A DNA stretch of 64,000 bases from Bradyrhizobium sp. Y36 (GCF_002531575.1 NZ_NWTI01000018.1:1-64000); one strand, 5' to 3'; numbered from the stretch's first letter, positions 26,201 through 34,340 are shown. Made by a program: numbers and translations. Notes: a model not told the origin generated them from the sequence alone.

Positions 26201-26616
26201 GTCGCGAGCTCGCCGAGCTCGAGCTGGTCCGGCAGCATCGCGTATTTCACCGGGCCGAACAGGGCGGCGATGACGCCGAACAGGGCGAGCGCTGCGAACA
26301 ACAGCGGCACCGAGTGCAGGAAGAAGCCGGCTGCGGCAAAGCCCGCAGCGAAGATCTCGGCGAATTTGAGTCGCCTTGCGACGACGGATTTGACGTATTT
26401 GTCGGCGAGCTGGCCGCCGAGACCGGACAGGATGAAATAGGGGAAGATGAAGACGGCGCCTGCCACCGTTACCAGCGCATCGCCGTGGCCGGTCGCGGCG
26501 CTGTAAAGCAGGATGATGACGAGCGCGTTCTTGAGCACGTTGTCATTGAGCGCCGAGAAGAACTGCGCCCAGAACAGCGGCGCGAAACGGCGTGACGACA
26601 TCAATTCCCTGATCAT
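23212..26616 (-). CDS. MFS/acyltransferase/acyl-ACP synthetase fusion (Aas-LplT type)
   Basis: 1134 aa, three parts. Residues 1-410 are an LplT-like MFS permease (FFSALNDNVLKNAL start). Residues about 430-620 are a PlsC acyltransferase with the H-x4-D motif in APNHVSLIDG near 455 and FPEGR near 522. Residues 640-1134 are an AMP-binding acyl-ACP synthetase with FTSGSEGTPKGVVLSHRN near 790, YGVTETAP and GWHDTGDI. In E. coli, LplT flips lysophospholipid inwards and Aas re-acylates it; here one polypeptide carries all steps. A lipase-like gene follows by 6 bases. The long open frame on the opposite strand is a codon shadow. Confidence 0.9.
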   Translation of the reverse strand: MIRELMSSRRFAPLFWAQFFSALNDNVLKNALVIILLYSAATGHGDALVTVAGAVFIFPYFILSGLGGQLADKYVKSVVARRLKFAEIFAAGFAAAGFFLHSVPLLFAALALFGVIAALFGPVKYAMLPDQLELGELATGNALVEGATFMAILLGTVAGGQFVAGSAHMGWVASAVVVLALLSWAFASRIPQTTPSAPDLPVDTNPWTSTLGLLKTLHADHRLWDGTVIVSWFWLVGAIVLSLLPALVKEVVGGTEGVVTLCLAIFAIGIAIGSLFAASLSHVRPNLALVPIGAIIMGFAGLDLAWAIAATTKGQDIAALDFATSFAGLRMLVDFVAFAFGGGLFVVPSFAAVQAWSAPNERARIIAAGNVLQAAFMVVGSLFVALLQAGGVHVGWIFFGLGVASFGAVWFVLTKWGKEGVRDFGGLLFRALFRTEVRGLENLPPPGTRMLIAPNHVSLIDGPLLHAVLPIDASFAVDTGIAKAWWAKPFLRVVKHYTMDPTKPLAARDLIKLVAAGEPVVIFPEGRITVSGSLMKVYDGTAMIADKADAVVVPVRIEGAQRSHLSYLNSSQIKRSWFPRVTVTILPPVKLPVDPALKGKARRNAAGAALQDVMIDALVKNAMLDHSLFEALGHAYRDRDTGKVIIEDALGTKLTYRKLILGAQVLSRKLETGTAVGENVGVLLPNSAGVAVVFMALQNIGRVPAMLNFSAGPVNVLAAMKAAEVKTVLTSKAFIEKGKLDKLMAAISAEARVVYLEDVRASIGVADKIKGLLAGTTPRVVREATDPAVVLFTSGSEGTPKGVVLSHRNILANAAQALARVDANANDKVFNVLPVFHSFGLTGGMMMPMLAGIPIYMYPSPLHYRIVPELIYQTGATILFGTDTFLTGYARSAHAYDFRTLRLVIAGAEAVKDRTRQVFMERYGIRILEGYGVTETAPVLAMNTPMANRPGTVGRLSPLMESRLDPVPGIEEGGRLSVRGPNVMLGYLRAENPGVLEVLPDGWHDTGDIVAIDAAGFITIKGRAKRFAKIAGEMVSLSAVEAIATTLWPQAASVAVSIPDQRKGERIVLLTTEKTAERSAMQAQAKAIGASELTVPAAIMVVDKVPLLGTGKTDYVTATTMAREQTSSPEREVA

Positions 26617-26971
26617 GACTAGTCCTGTTTTGGGAAGGCAGAATGAGGTTCGTTACGTTGTCTTGAAGCGTCACGACCGGGAGGGGAGGGAACGAACGAC
26701 TGCGGGCGGTGATCGCCGGCCTGCCTTGTCCCCCCGATCCCTCTGATCCTGTTGGTCTCCAAGCGGTGTCGTTAGGTTCGCAAATATCTGGTCGCGACCG
26801 CACCCGGGTGAGGGGCCGCGCCTCATCGGGTAGGCGCGGAGCGGTGAGGAAAAGCTGAACCGCGTCATTGAAGTCTGGCGAGATCGGCCGCGAACATCGG
26901 GACATGGTGAGTCCTTCCTTGCAACCAGATCTTGCATTCGAGCCGACCCGCGTGTGCAGGTCGCGTGCGCC
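26617..26971. other. intergenic region, no supported gene
   Basis: 355 bases between the fusion gene start and the small minus-strand gene. Open frames here have no recognisable domain, signal peptide or good ribosome-binding site. It probably holds the promoter of the fusion gene; GGA precedes its ATG at 26616 by seven to eight bases. Confidence 0.4.
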
Positions 26972-27238
26972 TCAGGTGAGATGGGCGAGGTGGCGAAAGG
27001 GCGAGAGGCGGCGGAGCAGGCTGAAACGGCGGCCTTCCTGACGGGCACGCGCGCGGCTCGTCCGCCACATCCGGAAGGTCGCCCGGCGTTCCGAGAGCAC
27101 GCCGGCGACGTCGCAGGCGTTGGCGATCCGATTGACCGGCGCCATCGCGGCCCGCAGCAGGCCCTGGCCAAATCCGGTCACGAGGGCGGCGGCGTCGTCG
27201 ATGAAGGTGGTGGCGATATCAACAGCGAGGGTTTGCAT
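26972..27238 (-). CDS. hypothetical small protein divergent from TetR, 88 aa
   Basis: Starts at ATG 27238 with GGAG about 11 bases upstream. The N-terminal 50 residues are helical and amphipathic (TLAVDIATTFIDDAAALV, GFGQGLLRAAMAPVNRIANA). The C-terminal part is arginine-rich (RRATFRMWRTSRARARQEG). There is no signal peptide or clear membrane helix, and no family was recognised. The start lies 22 bases from the first of two identical operator boxes shared with the divergent tetR gene, so it is probably repressed by that protein. The longer frame upstream runs antisense into tetR and is not accepted. Confidence 0.6.
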   Translation of the reverse strand: MQTLAVDIATTFIDDAAALVTGFGQGLLRAAMAPVNRIANACDVAGVLSERRATFRMWRTSRARARQEGRRFSLLRRLSPFRHLAHLT

Positions 27239-27260
27239 TTTGGTCGTCTCCGGGTTAATT

Positions 27261-27303
27261 TGAACAATGTTCACATGAGTAGCTTGAAAATGAACAATGT
27301 TCA
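27261..27303. promoter_or_regulatory. twin TetR operator boxes
   Basis: TGAACAATGTTCA occurs at 27261-27273 and again at 27291-27303, exactly 30 bases apart, or about three helical turns. Each is a 13-base inverted repeat (TGAACA/TGTTCA) around one central base. The boxes lie between the divergent small gene and tetR, and the second one overlaps the in-frame ATG at 27290. This is strong evidence of autoregulation by the adjacent TetR protein. Confidence 0.7.
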
Positions 27304-27910
27304 AGAAGAATCGCCGCGAGACCAGAAAAAAAATCGGCGGCGGCTCCAGATCCTGGAGATCGCCCGCGGTATCATCGCAACTAAGGGATTGAGATCGTTG
27401 AAGGTTCGGGACGTTGCGGAGGCCGCCGGCTGTTCCGTTGGCAGTGTCTATAACGAGTTCGGTGACTTCGACGGGGTGATCCTGACCGTCAATCGCGAAA
27501 CCGTTCAGGCCCTGACGGCCCGGCTGCGCGGGGTTCCGGCCGACGATCCGGTGCGCCAGCTTTACGGACTTGCCGCGACCTATCTCGAATTCTTCGCCGA
27601 GCACGCCAATCTGCTGCGCTCGCTGTTCGAGCATCGGATGGAGGACGACCGTCCCTATCCCGACGACATCCTGCAGATGGTGATGGACGCGTTCGCGCTG
27701 ATGCATCCACCCCTGGTGCGGCTGCTGCCGGATGCGGACGACGTGAAGATCGCGCTGCTGTCACGCACCCTGTTTTCCGCCGTGCACGGCATCATCTCGC
27801 TGGGCCTCGAGGAGCGCATGGTCGCCGTGCCGCCGCAGATGCTGCGTCAGCAGGTCGAACAGTTCGTCGATACCCATCTCGCGGGTCTCGGGATTCTGCC
27901 CTTGTCGTGA
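27275..27910 (+). CDS. TetR-family transcriptional regulator
   Basis: 211 aa from ATG 27275; ATG at 27290 inside the second operator is the alternative (206 aa). Neither has a clear ribosome-binding site. The N-terminal helix-turn-helix is ILEIARGIIATKGLRSLKV followed by VRDVAEAAGCSVGSVYNEFG, with the usual TetR pattern of a tyrosine near the recognition helix end. The C-terminal ligand domain resembles the TetR_C WHG type (YLEFFAEHANLLRSLFEHR). It probably represses itself and the divergent 88-aa gene. The inducer is unknown. Confidence 0.87.
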   Translation: MSSLKMNNVQEESPRDQKKNRRRLQILEIARGIIATKGLRSLKVRDVAEAAGCSVGSVYNEFGDFDGVILTVNRETVQALTARLRGVPADDPVRQLYGLAATYLEFFAEHANLLRSLFEHRMEDDRPYPDDILQMVMDAFALMHPPLVRLLPDADDVKIALLSRTLFSAVHGIISLGLEERMVAVPPQMLRQQVEQFVDTHLAGLGILPLS

Positions 27911-27925
27911 ACAGAGCGAGGGGCC

Positions 27926-29257
27926 TCAAGCCCGCGCTGCTTCGCGCGGACGGGCTGCGACGACGACGAGATCCAGTCGTCCACTGTCGACCTGAACGCG
28001 GTTGCGTCCCTTCTCCTTGGCGCGATAGCAGGCGGCATCCGCGCGCCGCATCGCGTCTTCGAGGGTGGTGTCGCCGTCGGCGATGCAGGCGACACCGATG
28101 CTGGCGGTCACCGCAAAGCAGCGATCGTCCCAGGCGAAGGTGAACATCTCCAGCGAGCACCGCAGCCGTTCGGCGATATCGACCGCACCTGCGGGCGAAC
28201 AGCGCGGCAGGATCAAGCCGAATTCGTCGCCGCCGAGGCGCGCCACCAGGTCGTACGGGCGCCGTTCCTGTTGCAGGAGGCGCGAGATCTGGCAGAGCAG
28301 GCGGTCGCCGGCGAGGTGCCCGCAGGTGTCGTTGACGTTCTTGAACTGGTCGAGGTCGAGCAGGATCAGGCTTAGCGAACCTGCCGCGGCGGCGTCCAGC
28401 TCGCCTTGCAGTCGCGCCTCGAAGGCGCGGCGATTTGACAGGCCGGTCAGCCAGTCGTGCGACGCCTGGAAGGCCAGACGTTCCTTCTCGGCATGCAAGG
28501 CGTCTTCGAACGCCTGTCGTTGCAGCACCAATCGCCGGGTGTGCCAGATCAGGAGCAGGACGAGCGCGATGGCGGTGACGATGTTGATGCCGGTCAGCGT
28601 CAGCTTGATGGCGCGGGAGCCTTCGCCGAGAACGGTCGAGAACCGGTTGGCATGCACCGTGAATTGGGCGTTGAGCTCGGAGAGCCGTGACGACAGCACT
28701 TGCAGGCGGTGAGGGTCCTGAACAGGACCGTTCTCCCACTCGGAGCGGATGACCTCGCCGAAGATGCTCAGCTCCAGAAGCATGGGGTCGGTAGCGGCCC
28801 ACTCGCGGATCGCTTCCTGCAGGAAGCTGACGCGGTTGAAATAGCGAAACAGCCAGATCAGTCCCGGAACGTCGTCGGGATGATTGCCGCCTTGCGGGAA
28901 GCCGATGCGGGCCGCCTCGACGTCGACCGGATCGCGCTCGAGAGCCCAGCGCGCGAACTCGTCGCCGATGGGAACGGCGAGCGAGGCCTGGTATTGCGTG
29001 AACTGGCTTGTGTCGCCCGAATGCAGATAGAGATTGAGGAAATAGACGGCGTTCTTCTGCGAGCGCGACCACAACGCTTCGCCCGCGACATAGGCGCGAA
29101 CCGACGACATCACCTCGAGGCTGAATCCCGCGACCGCCGCCTGGAGCACGACGACCATCACGAAAGGCGAGACAAGCTTGATGACGTGAAGGAAGCTGCG
29201 TCCCTTCATCGACGTCGCTGTTCTGCGAAACACCCTGCGTTCCCCAAATCGCGCCAT
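27926..29257 (-). CDS. membrane-anchored diguanylate cyclase (GGDEF)
   Basis: 443 aa. A membrane helix at about residues 25-47 and another near 225-243 flank an extracytoplasmic sensor domain of about 175 residues, rich in Trp and Glu, with no family recognised. After a short coiled linker (LQRQAFEDALHAEKERLAFQ) comes a GGDEF domain: DWLTGLSNRRAFEARL, LLDLDQFKNVNDTCGHLAGD and the active site LGGDEFGL near residue 340. The active site is intact, so it should make c-di-GMP from GTP. No RxxD inhibitory site is seen at the usual place, since five residues before GGDEF read DLVAR. Confidence 0.9.
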   Translation of the reverse strand: MARFGERRVFRRTATSMKGRSFLHVIKLVSPFVMVVVLQAAVAGFSLEVMSSVRAYVAGEALWSRSQKNAVYFLNLYLHSGDTSQFTQYQASLAVPIGDEFARWALERDPVDVEAARIGFPQGGNHPDDVPGLIWLFRYFNRVSFLQEAIREWAATDPMLLELSIFGEVIRSEWENGPVQDPHRLQVLSSRLSELNAQFTVHANRFSTVLGEGSRAIKLTLTGINIVTAIALVLLLIWHTRRLVLQRQAFEDALHAEKERLAFQASHDWLTGLSNRRAFEARLQGELDAAAAGSLSLILLDLDQFKNVNDTCGHLAGDRLLCQISRLLQQERRPYDLVARLGGDEFGLILPRCSPAGAVDIAERLRCSLEMFTFAWDDRCFAVTASIGVACIADGDTTLEDAMRRADAACYRAKEKGRNRVQVDSGRLDLVVVAARPREAARA

Positions 29258-29464
29258 GCCCCCAAGCGGAGCGCTGCGACTGCAACGCGAAGTAGATGCG
29301 ATGGTTGCTTAACTCCACCTGAAATGCGCGGAGGAGCGCATCGCAGGGTGAAGGCGTCGTGAAACGATTGCGCGCAGATTGCTTCAAATGCCGGGAAACC
29401 GGGCGAACCAACGCGTCACGTTCGCCGCGCGCACATTGCTCGACGAAGAGACCCTGGTGCGCGG

Positions 29465-30769
29465 CTAGACCAGCACCGGCTTGCGCACGCGGCCGGCGTC
29501 GCCGAACACGCGCAGGTACCGCTCGATCTCCGAAGGCATGCCGGTCGCCTTCTCCGGATTGTCGGAGAGCTTGACGGCGGGACGGCCGTCGACCGACGAC
29601 ACCTTGCAGACCAGCGAGATCGGATCGAGATTGAACGAGCCGTCCGGCGTACAGCCGACGAAGTCGTTGGTGAGGTTGGTGCCCCAGCCGAAGGAGAGCC
29701 GCACCCGGCCGGCGAAGTGATGATAGGTCTCCTCGATCGAGCCGACATCCATCGCGTCGGAAAAGACGAGCAGCTTGTCCTTGGGATTGCGACCCTTCTT
29801 CTCCCACCAGGCGATGATCTCCTCGCCGGCCTGGATCGGCGGCGCGCTGTCGGGCCGGAAGCCGGTCCAGTCGGCGACCCATTCCGGCGCATCGCGCAGG
29901 AAGGCCTTGGTGCCGAAGGCATCGGGCAGTGCGATCAGAAGGTTGCCGCCATAGGTCTGGCGCCACTGGTCGAGAATGCGATAGGGCGCCCAGCGCAGTT
30001 CCTCGTCGTCCTTGGCGAGCGCGGCCGCGACCATCGGCAGCTCATGCGCATTGGTGCCGATGGCTTCGAGATCGTTGTCCATCGCGAGCAGCACGTTGGA
30101 CGTGCCGATGAAGGACGAGCCGAGACCCTCCTTCACCGCCTCCACGCACCAGCGCTGCCAGAGGAAGCCGTGACGGCGGCGGGTGCCGAAGTCGGACAGG
30201 CGGAGATTTTCCAGCCTGCGAAGACGCTCCACCTTGGTCCAGAGCTTGGCTTTGGCGCGGGCATAGAGCACGTCGAGCTCGAAGCGGCCGCGGCCTTTGA
30301 TTGCCGCGCGCGAGCGCAGCTCGTTGAGGATCGCAAGGGCCGGAATCTCCCACATCGAGGTGTGGGTCCACGGCCCGTGGAAATGCAGCTCGTACTGGCC
30401 CTCGACCTTGCGCAGCTCGTATTCGGGCAGGCGGAATTCGGCCAGCCAGCGGATGAAGTCCGCCGAGAACATGTGGGTCTTGCCGTAGAAGGTGTTACCG
30501 GCAAGCCAGATCAGCTCTTTCTTCGTGAAGCGGATGGTGCGGGCGTGGTCGAGCTGGGCCCGCAGCTCGCCCTCGTCGATGATCTCGGCAAGCCGGACAT
30601 GACGCGAGCGGTTGATGACCGAAAAGGTCACCTTCTGATCCGGGTAGTCCTCCCGAATCATTTGCAACATCAATAGCTTGTAGAAGTCGGTATCAAGCAG
30701 GCTGCGGATGATGGGATCCAGCCGCCAGCTGTGATTGTAGGTCCGGCTCGCAATGTCGGTCACTGTCAT
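29465..30769 (-). CDS. pncB: nicotinate phosphoribosyltransferase
   Basis: 434 aa. It makes nicotinate mononucleotide from nicotinate and PRPP in NAD salvage. Marks are SLLDTDFYKLLMLQMI near the start, WLAEFRLPEYEL, the SDFGTRRRHGFLWQRW motif, GTSNVLLAM, GTNAHELPM with the phosphorylatable histidine, and DALGTKAFL-like DAFGTKAFLRD. The FSDAMDVGSIEETYHHF and GWGTNLTNDFV motifs bind phosphate. All fit the bacterial PncB class of this length. It stands alone, with a 207-base gap to the diguanylate cyclase gene. Confidence 0.93.
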   Translation of the reverse strand: MTVTDIASRTYNHSWRLDPIIRSLLDTDFYKLLMLQMIREDYPDQKVTFSVINRSRHVRLAEIIDEGELRAQLDHARTIRFTKKELIWLAGNTFYGKTHMFSADFIRWLAEFRLPEYELRKVEGQYELHFHGPWTHTSMWEIPALAILNELRSRAAIKGRGRFELDVLYARAKAKLWTKVERLRRLENLRLSDFGTRRRHGFLWQRWCVEAVKEGLGSSFIGTSNVLLAMDNDLEAIGTNAHELPMVAAALAKDDEELRWAPYRILDQWRQTYGGNLLIALPDAFGTKAFLRDAPEWVADWTGFRPDSAPPIQAGEEIIAWWEKKGRNPKDKLLVFSDAMDVGSIEETYHHFAGRVRLSFGWGTNLTNDFVGCTPDGSFNLDPISLVCKVSSVDGRPAVKLSDNPEKATGMPSEIERYLRVFGDAGRVRKPVLV

Positions 30770-30847
30770 GGAGCGATTTTAGCGCGGCTCCCCTTGCGCA
30801 ACCAGTGGGTTTGGGAAGGGACAGTCTTGCGCAGGACGGCCCCTCGA

Positions 30848-31768
30848 TCAGGACTTGGCCGCCGTCGCTGCGACCGTCTCGAGCTGGCTCCTGACCCAAC
30901 GATGGGCCGGGTCCTTCTGATAGCGCTGGTGCCAGACCATGAACATCGGCAGCTCGGCGAGCGTCTGGGTCCGGGACGCCAGCGGAATCCGCGTCTGCGC
31001 GAAACCGCGCATGATCCCGGGCGCCAGCAGGCTCGGCATGCTCGCCAGCATCTGCGAGCCGCGAAGGAAGGATGGCACGCCGGAGAAGCTCGGCACCGAG
31101 ATCGCGATGTCGCGGTGAAGACCGTTGGCCGCCAGCCGGCGGTCGAAATCGAGCCGCTCGTTGTCGGTGTAGACGACGGTGATGTGCCGCGCCGCGAGAT
31201 AGGCACCGCGGCCGGTCGGGGCGGTGCGCATCTTGGGATCGAAGTAACAGACGTAGTGATCGCTCAGCAACCGCTTCTGCACGATGTCGACACCGGATGG
31301 CGGCAGTGGCGTGATCAGGACGTCGCAACGATTCTCGCGCAACATCGCAGGCGAGGGCGACTGCGAGGGAATCACGCGCAGGTTCAGGCCTTTCACCTGT
31401 GCGGCGACATGAGCGAAGAAACGCGGCAGCAGCAGATCGCGCTGGAAGTCGTTGGCGGCGATCGTCAGCGACAGCTGCGCGCGGGCCGGCTCGAACGTGA
31501 CACCGCCGGCAAAGCTGCGCATCTCGTCGATCAGCGCCCGTGCCTTCGCGGCGAGGGCCTGGGCATGCGCGGTGGCGACGATGCCGCGGCCGGATTTCGC
31601 GAAGAGCGGATCGCCCGCGATCCGCCGCAGCTTGTTCAGGGCGTGGCTGACGGCGGATTGCGTCAGGCCGAGCCGCGTTGCCGCCGCGGTGACCGATCCC
31701 TCCTCCAGCACGGCGAGGAACAGTTCGAGCGCGTGGCCGTCGAGGGCCAAATGATCGATTTCTTTCAT
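30848..31768 (-). CDS. LysR-family regulator next to pcaHG
   Basis: 306 aa from ATG 31768 (the upstream extension covers pcaH and is rejected). The N-terminal winged helix is clear: ALELFLAVLEEGSVTAAATRLGLTQ with TQSAVSHALNKLRRI. The effector domain shows PLPPSGVDIVQKRLLSDHYV. The N-terminus does not look like PcaQ, the usual LysR regulator of pca genes in rhizobia. It is divergent from pcaH across 97 bases, so control of pcaHG is the likely job, with protocatechuate or a ring-cleavage product as inducer by inference. Confidence 0.85.
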   Translation of the reverse strand: MKEIDHLALDGHALELFLAVLEEGSVTAAATRLGLTQSAVSHALNKLRRIAGDPLFAKSGRGIVATAHAQALAAKARALIDEMRSFAGGVTFEPARAQLSLTIAANDFQRDLLLPRFFAHVAAQVKGLNLRVIPSQSPSPAMLRENRCDVLITPLPPSGVDIVQKRLLSDHYVCYFDPKMRTAPTGRGAYLAARHITVVYTDNERLDFDRRLAANGLHRDIAISVPSFSGVPSFLRGSQMLASMPSLLAPGIMRGFAQTRIPLASRTQTLAELPMFMVWHQRYQKDPAHRWVRSQLETVAATAAKS

Positions 31769-31769
31769 G

Positions 31770-31792
31770 CAATATATTATAATCGATCTATT
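31770..31792. promoter_or_regulatory. candidate LysR site before pcaH
   Basis: An AT-rich island in an otherwise GC-rich region, immediately before the LysR start. It includes TATAATCGATCTA, a T-N11-A box with partial dyad symmetry, which is the form of LysR binding sites. It would serve both divergent genes. Support is pattern only. Confidence 0.35.
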
Positions 31793-31865
31793 TATCCGAG
31801 GAATAGTCCGCGTCATGATCTCCCGATAAGCCGCGTCCGGACCGGGCGCCCCAGGGAGAGACACG

Positions 31866-32654
31866 ATGAATGCCCAGGCGCCAGCCTTGCGGGATCCCCG
31901 CCTCAACCGTCCCGAGCCCCTGACGCCGCCGCTCGGCGACGGCGGCTTCTTCCAGCGTGATCGCTCCATCCACCCGCCCGCACATGCGCCCGGCTACAAG
32001 TCCTCGGTGCTGCGCTCGCCGCGGCAGGCGTTGCTGTCGCTGGAGAATTCGATTTCGGAGATCACCGGGCCGGTGTTCGGCCACAACGATCTCGGCCCGC
32101 TCGACAACGACCTGATCCGCAACTACGCCAAGGACGGAGATCCCGTCGGCGAGCGCATCATCGTCCACGGCCGGGTGCTGGACGAAACCGGCAGGGGCGT
32201 TCCGAATACGCTGGTCGAATTCTGGCAAGCCAATGCCGGCGGCCGCTACCGGCACAAGAAGGACACGTACCTCGCGCCGATCGATCCGAATTTCGGCGGC
32301 TGCGGCCGCGCGCTGACCGACGACACCGGCTATTACTATTTCCGCACCGTGAAGCCGGGCCCCTATCCCTGGCGCAACTACGTCAACTCCTGGCGTCCCG
32401 CCCACATCCACTTCTCGGTGTTCGGCTCGGGCTTCGCGCAGCGGCTGATCACCCAGATGTATTTCGAAGGCGATCCCCTGATCCCGATCTGTCCGATCCT
32501 GACGACGATCCCGGACAAGGATGCGCTCGATCGTCTCGTGGCACCGCTTGATCTCAACGCCTCGACGCCGTTCGACTCGCTCGCCTATCGCTTCGACATC
32601 GTGCTGCGCGGCCAGCGCTCCACCTATTTTGAAAATCGCACCGCGGGGAACTGA
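31866..32654 (+). CDS. pcaH: protocatechuate 3,4-dioxygenase beta subunit
   Basis: 262 aa, cytoplasmic iron enzyme subunit, cleaving protocatechuate between its hydroxyls to beta-carboxy-cis,cis-muconate. The four Fe(III) ligands can be placed by comparison with the Pseudomonas enzyme: Tyr128 (GGRYRHKKD), Tyr167 (GPYPWRN), His180 and His182 (RPAHIHFS). The N-terminal arm (YKSSVLRSPRQALLSL) and FWQANAGGRYRHK are typical. The gene is 4 bases before pcaG. The pathway continues elsewhere, because pcaB, pcaC and pcaD are not in the window. Confidence 0.95.
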   Translation: MNAQAPALRDPRLNRPEPLTPPLGDGGFFQRDRSIHPPAHAPGYKSSVLRSPRQALLSLENSISEITGPVFGHNDLGPLDNDLIRNYAKDGDPVGERIIVHGRVLDETGRGVPNTLVEFWQANAGGRYRHKKDTYLAPIDPNFGGCGRALTDDTGYYYFRTVKPGPYPWRNYVNSWRPAHIHFSVFGSGFAQRLITQMYFEGDPLIPICPILTTIPDKDALDRLVAPLDLNASTPFDSLAYRFDIVLRGQRSTYFENRTAGN

Positions 32655-32658
32655 GTCC

Positions 32659-33285
32659 ATGCCGCAGCCGCTCAACTATCTCAAGGAAACCGCTTCGCAG
32701 ACGGCCGGGCCTTACGTCCATATCGGACTGATCCCCGCCATGGCCGGTTTCGACATCTTCGAGAAGAATTTTTCCAACGTGCTGGTGACGCCGAATACGG
32801 AGGGCGAGCGCATCACGCTGGAGGGCAAGGTGCTCGACGGCACTGGTACACCGCTGCGCGACGTGCTGCTGGAGATCTGGCAGGCCAATGCCAGCGGCCG
32901 CTACAATCATCCGGCCGATCGTTCGGCCGGCGCGCTCGAGCAGGCGTTTCGCGGCTGGGGCCGCGCCGGCTCCGATTTCGAGAGCGGTCTCGTGACCTTC
33001 GAGACCATCAAGCCGGGCGCGATCACCGACAAGGCGGGCCGGACATGCGCGCCGCACGTCAATGTCTGGATCGTCGCGCGCGGCATCAACATCGGCCTCA
33101 ACACCCGGCTCTATTTCTCGGACGAGGAAGCCGCCAACGCCGCCGACCCCGTGCTCAACTTGATCGAACAGCCGTCCCGGCGCGGGACGCTGATCGCCAA
33201 GCGCGGCGAGCGCGCCGGCAAGGTCGTGTATTCCTTCACGATCAATCTCCAGGGGCCCGAGGAGACGGTGTTCTTCGACGTGTGA
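32659..33285 (+). CDS. pcaG: protocatechuate 3,4-dioxygenase alpha subunit
   Basis: 208 aa from ATG 32659; the longer frame upstream overlaps pcaH. The alpha subunit is homologous to PcaH but lacks iron ligands and shapes the active site. It shows SQTAGPYVHIGL at the start, LLEIWQANASGRYNHPAD, and CAPHVNVWIVARGIN where PcaH has its metal histidines. The gene is tightly coupled to pcaH. Confidence 0.94.
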   Translation: MPQPLNYLKETASQTAGPYVHIGLIPAMAGFDIFEKNFSNVLVTPNTEGERITLEGKVLDGTGTPLRDVLLEIWQANASGRYNHPADRSAGALEQAFRGWGRAGSDFESGLVTFETIKPGAITDKAGRTCAPHVNVWIVARGINIGLNTRLYFSDEEAANAADPVLNLIEQPSRRGTLIAKRGERAGKVVYSFTINLQGPEETVFFDV

Positions 33286-33291
33286 GGCCCC

Positions 33292-33391
33292 AAAGCATGA
33301 TCCGGAAACGTGCGAAGCGGTTTTCCGAAAGGATCATGCGTCAACAACACCCCAAAGCGCGATGACGTTTCATCCAAATCTCATCGCGCTT
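33292..33391. repeat. two palindromic repeats between pcaG and pobR
   Basis: The first has GCATGATCC (33295-33303) pairing with GGATCATGC (33331-33339) around a CGAAGCGGTTTTCCG core. The second has AAGCGCGATGA (33355-33365) pairing with TCATCGCGCTT (33381-33391), a perfect 11-base stem. The first is the same family as the copy at 58213-58264, in the opposite orientation. Such elements are widespread in rhizobial genomes. The second abuts the pobR stop and could serve as a bidirectional end signal for the convergent genes. Confidence 0.7.
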
Positions 33392-34254
33392 CAGGCCTCT
33401 TCGCCATGGAGCTGCGCGCGGAAGGCGCGCGGTGATGTGCCCGTGGCTGCGGCGTAGACGCGGCTGAAATAGGCGGGATCCTCGAAGCCGAGCGTGTAGG
33501 CAATCGTCGAGACCGGCAGATTGGTGTAGACGAGGTTGCGCCGCGCCTCGCGGATCAGCCGGTTGAGGATGAGGTGCGAGGCGGTGTCGCCGGTCGCGGC
33601 CCGTGTGATCCGGTTGAGATGCGTCGGGGTCACGGCCAGCGCCTCGGCGTAGTCGGCGACGCTCCAGCGTTCCAGGTGATGCTGCTCCAGCAGCGCCTCG
33701 AAACGGCGGAACAGGCTGGACTCGACCGCGCCGTTGCCGCCGCTCTCGCTCGTGAGCGCGCGTGCCACCAGCCCGATCATGGCGGAGGACAGGGCGCGCA
33801 GCACGTGGGCGCGGCCGAAATCGCGCGCGGCATGTTCGGCGAAGATCTGCTTCATGGTGGCGCGGATCTGCGGCGTGCCGCGCACCACGGCCGAGCGCGA
33901 CAGCGCACCGCGCAGGCCCTCGGCCGCGAGCAGCGCCTCGTCCAGGATCTCCGCGGCGATGGTCAGCACCCATCCTTGCGTATCGGGCACGAAGCGGAAG
34001 CCGTGAACGTGGCCGACCGGCACGTTGACGACCTGCATCGGCTTGAGCGGCACCACCCGTCCGTCCAGCGTCGCCTCGCCGCCGCCGCGCTCGATCAGCA
34101 GCACCTGGTGCAGCCGGGCGTGGCGGTGCACGGCCAGCGTCCAGTCGTGCAGCACCGAGCGGGACGCGATGGTCTCGCAATGCACGACGTCGGGCAGATC
34201 GCCGGACTCGCCGAACAGATTGTAGATCCGGATCGCGGGGGCTGCGCTTCTCAT
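33391..34254 (-). CDS. pobR: AraC-family regulator PobR
   Basis: 287 aa from ATG 34254. The N-terminal cupin-like ligand domain (VHRHARLHQVLLIERGGGEATLDG, VGHVHGFRFVPD) would sense 4-hydroxybenzoate. The C-terminal pair of helix-turn-helix units reads LERWSVADYAEALAVTPTHLNRITR and STIAYTLGFEDPAYFSRVYAAATG, typical of AraC. It is divergent from pobA across 86 bases, the arrangement known for the AraC-type PobR activators of rhizobia and pseudomonads. The gene name rests on that context. Confidence 0.85.
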   Translation of the reverse strand: MRSAAPAIRIYNLFGESGDLPDVVHCETIASRSVLHDWTLAVHRHARLHQVLLIERGGGEATLDGRVVPLKPMQVVNVPVGHVHGFRFVPDTQGWVLTIAAEILDEALLAAEGLRGALSRSAVVRGTPQIRATMKQIFAEHAARDFGRAHVLRALSSAMIGLVARALTSESGGNGAVESSLFRRFEALLEQHHLERWSVADYAEALAVTPTHLNRITRAATGDTASHLILNRLIREARRNLVYTNLPVSTIAYTLGFEDPAYFSRVYAAATGTSPRAFRAQLHGEEA

Positions 34255-34340
34255 GTTCGAATAGTACAAGACAATGGCAAAAGCCTCCATCGGTCTGCGG
34301 CATCAAATCTGCAAAAAAGTGCCGACGGGAGGACGCAAAA

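Noticed and set aside
23188..26595. Open frame of 1135 codons on the plus strand, antisense to the Aas-type fusion
   Set aside because: It exists because GC-rich codons in the real gene leave few stops in the opposite strand. Its product is full of Arg, His and Asp repeats with no domain, and the minus-strand frame has clear MFS, PlsC and AMP-binding motifs.
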